Shown one piece after another: positions 6,177-9,932 of a stretch of 9,932 nucleotides of DNA. The stretch is from CAZVON01 sp964628435 (GTDB taxonomy: Bacteria; Patescibacteriota; Microgenomatia; Levybacterales; UBA12049): assembly GCA_964628435.1 (NCBI GenBank), contig CAZVON010000033.1:1-9932 (forward strand). The letters run 5' to 3'. Below the pieces are notes generated by a model. That model ran no database searches. It saw only the letters and a program-made list of their open reading frames with translations, and was not told the origin of the DNA. The stretch's first letter is position 1. Every line of letters begins with the position of its first letter. The position numbers and the translations under genes were made by a program.

Positions 6177-6968
6177 TCAGGTTGGACCAGTGTTTTGCCG
6201 AATAGAGGCTTTTATCCCTCCACTTACTCTAAGAAGATCGCTAGAGAGAAGGGCCAGACTATCTGTATTTGTACCTGCGCTACAAAGAACAGTTCGAATT
6301 TTTAAAATATCACTATCAAAAATAACTAAAAATCTTTGATCGTAACCAAATGGTTTCAATCCTCCAAGGGGAATTCCTGTTACGCTCTCAACTTGTTCTT
6401 TATCTACCAAAGTTAATCCATGACGAGGCACACGAGCCGCATTGGCAAGTTTTTTCCAATCCACTTTGTCTGATCCTCTTAGAGCAGCAACTATATACTT
6501 ATCAGGTGTTCTTGCATGAAAAATCATTACTTTAACCATGTTTGAGGGAGGAAGGTCAAAAATTCCAACAACATCACTAATGGTAAGAACTGGATCGTGA
6601 TGAATGTGTCTAAATTTTATCCTCATTTGCTCAAGTAGGGTAAAAGACGGACCTACCTTCGGCGTTTCTGTGTTCGCAATTTCTGCATGTCTATCTCTAA
6701 CTCTTTCTCTTATTACACCGAAAACACTTTGTACCATTGCTTCATCCAGTCCATACTCTTGAGCAAGTTGAGATATTCTTTCTATTTGCGAAGCCTCTCT
6801 CGTCGGATCGTATGGGTTCATTCCTCTTGCGGCTTTGAAGCGTCCAACTTCTTCGGTAATCTCAAATCTTTGAGTTAGAAGTTCGAGGATAGAATGGTCA
6901 ACAGCATCTATTTCAACTCGCCATTTTGCGAGCTCATCTTTGGGACCGCTGTTTTGTTCCGCCGACAT
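6177..6968 (-). CDS. Chorismate mutase (AroQ) fused to a YbaK/ProX-type aminoacyl-tRNA deacylase domain
   Basis: This is a 263-aa two-domain protein from ATG 6968-6966. An upstream in-frame GTG at 6992 is possible, and neither start has a clear ribosome site. Residues ~13-98 are an AroQ-type chorismate mutase, which converts chorismate to prephenate for Phe and Tyr. R17, R34, K45, D54, R57 and E58 fit the E. coli active-site set R11, R28, K39, D48, R51 and E52. Residues ~118-256 match the YbaK/EbsC fold: K146 in NMVKVMIF fits the conserved lysine, and TGIPLGGLKPFG (198-209) fits the glycine-rich G-G-x-x-P-F-G loop. Such domains hydrolyse mischarged tRNAs, for example Cys-tRNA-Pro. Joining a prephenate-making enzyme to a tRNA-proofreading fold is unusual. 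The C-terminal part might instead be a sensor of aromatic acids or of charged tRNA. It lies divergent to the tRNA-Trp gene. Confidence 0.82.
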   Translation of the reverse strand: MSAEQNSGPKDELAKWRVEIDAVDHSILELLTQRFEITEEVGRFKAARGMNPYDPTREASQIERISQLAQEYGLDEAMVQSVFGVIRERVRDRHAEIANTETPKVGPSFTLLEQMRIKFRHIHHDPVLTISDVVGIFDLPPSNMVKVMIFHARTPDKYIVAALRGSDKVDWKKLANAARVPRHGLTLVDKEQVESVTGIPLGGLKPFGYDQRFLVIFDSDILKIRTVLCSAGTNTDSLALLSSDLLRVSGGIKASIRQNTGPT

Positions 6969-7028
6969 AATTTTGAATTCTAACAGTATCACGGCTAATA
7001 ATCAAATAAAAATCTTATTGTAAGGATA

Positions 7029-7057
7029 TTGACTTTTAAACCGCATGAATTTATACT
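7029..7057 (+). promoter_or_regulatory. Promoter of the tRNA-Trp transcript
   Basis: TTGACT (7029-7034), exactly 17 bases and TATACT (7052-7057). Transcription would begin near 7064, giving a tRNA precursor with about 165 nt of 5' leader. This is the only strong plus-strand promoter I see between the chorismate mutase gene and the tRNA. Confidence 0.65.
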
Positions 7058-7075
7058 CTCCAATAGGATAAGTAA

Positions 7076-7101
7076 GTAGTGCTTGTCAATGCCAACACTA
7101 C
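7076..7101 (+). other. Hairpin near the 5' end of the tRNA-Trp precursor
   Basis: GTAGTG (7076-7081) pairs with CACTAC (7096-7101), and after one bulged C, TTG (7083-7085) pairs with CAA (7093-7095). That gives nine pairs around a 7-nt loop, starting about 12 nt after the predicted transcription start. It has no T-run, so it is not a terminator. Confidence 0.45.
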
Positions 7102-7212
7102 AAATGTCAACGTCCTTAAGTAAAGAACCTTAAAATTGTCAGTTTCTTTGAAGAAGAACATGGATGCTAAATGCAAATCTAAGTCCTTTTTCGAGCAAAA
7201 CTGAATCTAAAT

Positions 7213-7309
7213 TTTGAGTGGAGCGCCTGCAGGGGTCGTTCAGTTGGTAGGACGGGGGTCTCCAAAACCCAAGACAGGGGTTCGATTCCCCTCCCCTGTG
7301 CCACTCAAA
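7213..7309 (+). repeat. 9-bp perfect inverted repeat wrapping tRNA-Trp
   Basis: TTTGAGTGG (7213-7221) is exactly complementary to CCACTCAAA (7301-7309). In the precursor RNA this would close a helix outside the acceptor stem. The encoded CCA end would pair with UGG at 7219-7221, with seven unpaired bases (7222-7228) before the mature 5' end. Confidence 0.6.
7229..7303 (+). tRNA. trnW: tRNA-Trp (anticodon CCA)
   Basis: The full cloverleaf can be drawn. Acceptor GCAGGGG (7229-7235) pairs with CCCCTGT (7293-7299), with one G-T at the first pair. The D stem is GTTC/GGAC. The anticodon loop CTCCAAA (7260-7266) gives anticodon CCA at 7262-7264. The variable loop is 4 nt. T stem AGGGG/CCCCT encloses TTCGATT. 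The discriminator is G7300 and CCA is encoded at 7301-7303. The anticodon stem appears to have one unpaired end (G-A). It lies between its own promoter and a structured terminator, about 350 nt before trpS, the synthetase that charges it. Confidence 0.95.
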
Positions 7310-7379
7310 CCCGTTTGCAAGAAGTCGAATTGGCCAAAAAGCGGTCATTTATGAATTCCTGTAAACTATCCAATGTTCT

Positions 7380-7440
7380 AGACCCACAGGGGAATTGTGC
7401 GAAAGTACATTCCAAACCAAACCTGTGGGTCTTATTATAT
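7380..7440 (+). terminator. Structured terminator after tRNA-Trp
   Basis: An 11-bp perfect stem, AGACCCACAGG (7380-7390) with CCTGTGGGTCT (7422-7432), is followed by a T-rich tail. Inside it a second helix, 7391-7400 with 7405-7413, has one bulged T and a GAAA tetraloop. An 8-nt strand AAACCAAA (7414-7421) is left unpaired. It can act as an intrinsic terminator for the tRNA transcript. The nested helix and A-rich strand are more elaborate than a terminator needs. Confidence 0.7.
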
Positions 7441-7472
7441 TTTCTGTCGTACATGTAAAAAGTTGCATGTAG

Positions 7473-7481
7473 TGGTATAAT
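7473..7481 (+). promoter_or_regulatory. Extended -10 promoter of trpS
   Basis: TGGTATAAT (7473-7481) is a consensus extended -10 element (TG-N-TATAAT). No good -35 box stands 17 bases upstream, as is usual for such promoters. Transcription would start near 7488 and give a 5' leader of about 160 nt before trpS. Confidence 0.5.
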
Positions 7482-7522
7482 CGCTTCAATTATAAGATCT
7501 TTTCTTTTTTTAAATATTGAAT

Positions 7523-7534
7523 TGCTCTTTAACA
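7523..7534 (+). promoter_or_regulatory. boxA-type antitermination site in the trpS leader
   Basis: TGCTCTTTAACA is identical to the boxA core of E. coli rRNA operons, which recruits NusB and NusE (S10) to RNA polymerase. It would lie about 35 nt into the transcript from the extended -10 promoter, where boxA normally acts. No rRNA gene is in the window; the first gene downstream is trpS. No boxB hairpin is evident directly upstream. Confidence 0.5.
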
Positions 7535-7544
7535 ACTAAATTTT

Positions 7545-7611
7545 GTCGGCAACTCTTTGCTCGTCATGTTATCCTCTGGGTCAATTATATAGTGGGCAAG
7601 GAGTTGCCGGC
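7545..7611 (+). promoter_or_regulatory. 18-bp hairpin in the trpS 5' leader
   Basis: The arms 7545-7562 and 7594-7611 pair over all 18 positions, three of them G-U, around a 31-nt AU-rich loop. All three deviations from perfect complementarity are wobble-compatible, which favours selection on RNA. No T-run follows, so it is not a standard terminator. The trpS ribosome-binding site lies 27 nt downstream, outside the stem. Confidence 0.6.
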
Positions 7612-7649
7612 ATATGCGACGGCACAATTTGGGCAAAAGGAGGGAAGGC

Positions 7650-8678
7650 GTGGCTACAAAGCGGGTTCTCACAGGGATGCGTACCACAGGATCCCTGCAT
7701 TTGGGTCACTATGTGGGTGCCCTAAAGCAGTGGAGGGAGGTTCAGGACAGTGGGGAATATGAGTGCTATTTCCTGCTCGCAGACGTCCAGGCACTCACGA
7801 CACACGCAGACACCCCCGCGTTGCTGACTCAATCAGTGCGCGAGGTTGTCCTCGACTGGCTGGCGGTCGGGCTCGATCCAAACCTGAAGCACGTACATTT
7901 CGTGTTGCAAAGTCAGGTTTTGGAACGGTATGAACTGTCCGTCCTGTTCACGATGATCGCTCGCTACCGGGAGGTGATGCACAACCCTACGCTCAAGGCC
8001 GAGCTGAAGAGCCAGGCGGAAGCAACCATGGGGTTTATGAACTACCCCGTGGACCAGGTAGCCGACATCTATATGGTGTCGCCTATCCCGCCGAGTCGAG
8101 ATGACGAGCTCCTCGTTCCTGTTGGGCGCGACCAGGTGCCTCACCTGGAGTACGCGCGGATTCTTGCGAGGCGATTCAACAGAACCTATGGCCCGGTGTT
8201 CACACCCTGCAAGCCTCTTGTGGGAAAAGTCGGAAGGCTGGTGGGCATCGACGGAAAAGCCAAGATGTCCAAAAGCCTGAACAACGCCATTGACCTCTCA
8301 GACGATGCCGCAACGGTAGAGTCTAAGGTAAGGCGTATGTTCACCGACCCCAAGCGAACAAGAGCAGACATCCCCGGCGACACGCGGAGGAACCCGGTGT
8401 TTGTCTACCATCGAGCATTCAACCCAAACAAAAGGGAGGTATCCGATCTTGGGAGGAGGTACCGCGCGGGCAAGGTAGGAGATGTAGAAGTCAAGACGAG
8501 GCTCGCAAGAGCACTCAATGACTTTCTCGACCCTATCCGCCAGCGGCGGGAGCAATACCAGAGCGTCGACATCCGCGAGATCCTCGAAGAGGGCACCGGA
8601 GCCGCAAGGGAAGCGTGCCTTCCGGTTGTCGAGCGCGTGCGCGAGCTAATGCATCTGACCTATCCAGCGTCCGGATAG
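7650..8678 (+). CDS. trpS: Tryptophanyl-tRNA synthetase
   Basis: This class I synthetase joins tryptophan to tRNA-Trp using ATP. The chosen start is GTG 7650, six bases after AGGAGG (7638-7643). It gives ATKRVLTGMRTTGSLHLGHY, the usual TrpRS N-terminus; the ATG at 7614 would add 12 unrelated residues without a ribosome site. The protein has 342 aa, normal for the family. The HIGH-type motif is HLGH (17-20) and the KMSKS loop (205-209) is intact. DQVADIY and the following VPVGRDQVPHLEYAR segment form the tryptophan pocket. The R in VGRDQ, where many bacterial TrpRS have E, places it away from the B. subtilis type. The gene is much GC-richer than the DNA to its left. It lies about 350 nt downstream of tRNA-Trp, has its own leader, and is followed after 12 nt by the transporter gene. 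Confidence 0.95.
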   Translation: MATKRVLTGMRTTGSLHLGHYVGALKQWREVQDSGEYECYFLLADVQALTTHADTPALLTQSVREVVLDWLAVGLDPNLKHVHFVLQSQVLERYELSVLFTMIARYREVMHNPTLKAELKSQAEATMGFMNYPVDQVADIYMVSPIPPSRDDELLVPVGRDQVPHLEYARILARRFNRTYGPVFTPCKPLVGKVGRLVGIDGKAKMSKSLNNAIDLSDDAATVESKVRRMFTDPKRTRADIPGDTRRNPVFVYHRAFNPNKREVSDLGRRYRAGKVGDVEVKTRLARALNDFLDPIRQRREQYQSVDIREILEEGTGAAREACLPVVERVRELMHLTYPASG

Positions 8679-8690
8679 TAAGGAGGAGCC

Positions 8691-9729
8691 ATGGCATCCG
8701 TCTTATCCCCGCAGAGCCAAGACACAGGCTGGCGTTCTGTCTTCGTCATGTGCCTTTTAGCCGGACTGTTTACAGCTGGCTTTAGGGCTACAGACAACAT
8801 CATTGTCCACAACCAGATCATAGCGGTGGACAAGATGACCGCTGTATCCGCATATCTCATCGTCGGAGGATGGACCGGCGTTGTCTGCAGTATCGTATTC
8901 TCCCTCCTTTTTGGGAAGAAGGTTCTCGATCCCAAGTTCGCCGGATTCATGCTCCGCAACAAGGGAATGCAGGTCTACGCCCTTGTCACTGGCGGAATCC
9001 CAGCCTTNNNNNNNNNNCACACTGGGTCTCCTGCGAGGCAGCCAAGAGGCAGACCCCAGTGTCATAATTGCGTTCAGTAGCCTAGCTGTCTTGATGACTG
9101 TATTCTACGACGTCTCCAAGAACCAGCTGGCGCTGCGCAAGTTTTGGCTGTCTGGGGTAGTATCCATGCTGGGGTGTATCCTGGCAACGTTTGGGGGGTC
9201 GCTGTCGGCCACAATAGTGGTCGTCGTTTCCGTCCTGCTCGTGTCAAATCCCCTCAAAGCCGTTAGCACAGTACTCGAGCAAAGAGGAGCGCGAGCAAGT
9301 AAAGACGGCGTCAACTTCCTCGTGTGGCGGTTGTTCTGGTTGGCAACAACCGGAACGATCGCAGCGATCTCAATCGCGCTAGCCAGAGGATACTGGAGCG
9401 TGTTGCTGGACACAATGGGTGGCGCGATCTCATCCGGATCGACGATGATCTGGATAGCGCTGACCATGCTCTGCGTATACCTTGGAATCGGCTTCGATGT
9501 GGTTGCCAAGAAGAAGGAGGGAGTTGCTGTCTCATACGTACTCATCTTGGTGACGTCAACCCAAGTACTTCTGGGCATCCCTATCACCTTTATTGGTGTC
9601 AGGATCCAGCCAGAGATATTTGGGGTAGTTCCCACCGAGCCGTCGGTGTGGATCGTGCGACTGGCAGGTATAGCTCTAGTGAGCTGGGGCATTTTCCGCC
9701 TGAGGAAAATAAGCCCCACCCTCGCTTAA
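8691..9729 (+). CDS. Multi-pass membrane protein, DMT/EamA-like transporter, interrupted by a small gap
   Basis: The start is ATG 8691 behind AGGAGG (8681-8686), 12 nt after the trpS stop, so the two genes form an operon. The protein, about 345 aa, is almost all hydrophobic segments. Before the gap there are spans around residues 17-35 and 52-74 and the start of another near 95. After the gap about seven more follow. The segment GSQEADPSVIIAFSSLAVLMTVF resembles the second half of an EamA repeat, which fits a ten-helix drug/metabolite transporter. The reading frame shifts across the N run; it is restored if the true gap is a multiple of three, so I treat this as an assembly effect, not a mutation. 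The link to trpS suggests, but does not show, transport of tryptophan or a related aromatic compound. Confidence 0.65.
9008..9017. other. Assembly gap (10 N) in the transporter gene
   Basis: The frame before the gap (that of 8691) and after it (first full codon at 9019) agree only if the real gap is a multiple of three. Ten Ns look like a placeholder. Confidence 0.85.
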
Positions 9730-9748
9730 GTACATCTGCCTTGCAGGC

Positions 9749-9792
9749 AGGCGCGTTTTTCTCGGATCCGTCCGAAAAAAGCGCGCCTTTTT
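9749..9792 (+). terminator. Strong intrinsic terminator of the trpS-transporter operon
   Basis: AGGCGCG (9749-9755) pairs with CGCGCCT (9782-9788). The stem continues through five T-A pairs and TCGGA/TCCGA to a TCCG loop, with single bulges at 9761 and 9781, for about 17 pairs in all. It ends in a run of five Ts. A smaller hairpin, CTGCCT/AGGCAG (9736-9750), overlaps its base. The stop codon of the transporter gene lies about 20 nt upstream. Confidence 0.9.
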
Positions 9793-9823
9793 CATGCAAC
9801 AAAACATAAAGTGAATTTGGGGT

Positions 9824-9852
9824 TTGAAAAAAGAATATACCTGTGTTACTAT
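9824..9852 (+). promoter_or_regulatory. Promoter of the gene beyond the right edge
   Basis: TTGAAA (9824-9829), exactly 17 bases and TACTAT (9847-9852), in AT-rich DNA just after the terminator. Transcription should begin near 9859. Confidence 0.65.
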
Positions 9853-9859
9853 GTACAGG

Positions 9860-9911
9860 ATGTAATCTAGGGTTTAATCCGTAGGGAGTAGGATTAGCCT
9901 TGGAATTACAT
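9860..9911 (+). promoter_or_regulatory. Long hairpin at the 5' end of the right-edge transcript
   Basis: Three helices stack almost without interruption: ATGTAAT/ATTACAT (9860-9866/9905-9911), CTAGGG/CCTTGG with two G-U pairs (9867-9872/9898-9903) and TAATCC/GGATTA (9875-9880/9891-9896). The 10-nt loop is purine-rich (GTAGGGAGTA). It starts at the predicted first base of the transcript. The window ends 21 nt later, so the gene is not visible. A 5' stabiliser, a protein-binding operator or part of a riboswitch are all possible. Confidence 0.5.
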
Positions 9912-9932
9912 GACAATTTATGGCATTGACTC

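Noticed and set aside
7139..7535. Two minus-strand reading frames of about 70 codons
   Set aside because: They cover the tRNA-Trp gene and its terminator on the opposite strand, so they are chance frames.
7614..7649. Upstream ATG start for trpS
   Set aside because: It adds 12 basic residues not typical of TrpRS and has no ribosome site; GTG 7650 has AGGAGG at ideal spacing.
9019..9062. 11-bp inverted repeat with one bulge next to the N run
   Set aside because: It lies within sequence that translates into a convincing transporter segment; probably chance, though it may have hampered assembly.
9105..9719. Long minus-strand frame opposite the transporter
   Set aside because: Antisense frames are common in GC-rich DNA; the plus-strand protein has ordered membrane segments and a ribosome site.
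1..9932. CRISPR arrays, insertion sequences, phage or toxin-antitoxin modules
   Set aside because: I saw no regularly spaced repeats, transposase, integrase or recognisable toxin-antitoxin pair on either strand.

Overview
The window is bacterial chromosomal DNA on a scaffold with two runs of N (274-305 and 9008-9017). TAA, TAG and TGA all act as stops, so the genetic code is standard. The left two thirds is AT-rich, with divergent versions of core enzymes, small accessory enzymes and no phage or IS genes. I read it as an uncultivated lineage, possibly Patescibacteria/CPR or a distant Firmicutes/Chloroflexi relative. That placement is inference; no marker gene settles it.

Left part (1-1200). 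A broken minus-strand carbamoyltransferase (pyrB-like) runs off the left edge and is driven by a perfect-consensus sigma70 promoter bracketed by an 11-bp direct repeat. Divergent from it, a plus-strand promoter (911-939) leads into a T-box riboswitch. Its antiterminator, UGGC bulge and competing terminator can all be paired base by base.

Centre (1201-6992). The T-box controls an 886-aa phosphotransferase built like rifampicin phosphotransferase: ATP-grasp domain, middle domain, C-terminal phosphohistidine domain. A histidine phosphatase is translationally coupled to it (TAATG). Facing them on the minus strand are a chorismate mutase fused to a YbaK-type aminoacyl-tRNA deacylase domain and two paralogous GNAT acetyltransferases.

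Right part (7029-9932). tRNA-Trp(CCA) has its own promoter and a structured terminator, and a 9-bp helix wraps the tRNA and pairs with its CCA end. Next come an extended -10 promoter, an exact E. coli-type rrn boxA sequence and a long hairpin, then trpS and a multi-pass DMT-type transporter gene ending in a strong terminator. The trpS-transporter pair is clearly GC-richer than everything around it. The window ends in the structured 5' leader of an unseen gene.

A tryptophan/aromatic thread runs through the window: chorismate mutase plus tRNA-deacylase, tRNA-Trp, TrpRS, and a T-box whose UGGC bulge fits a tRNA with discriminator G, as this tRNA-Trp has. Whether the T-box reads tRNA-Trp is not shown, because I could not assign the specifier codon. 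The most interesting items are the T-box on a non-canonical gene, the chorismate mutase-YbaK fusion, the clamped tRNA-Trp and the boxA leader of trpS.
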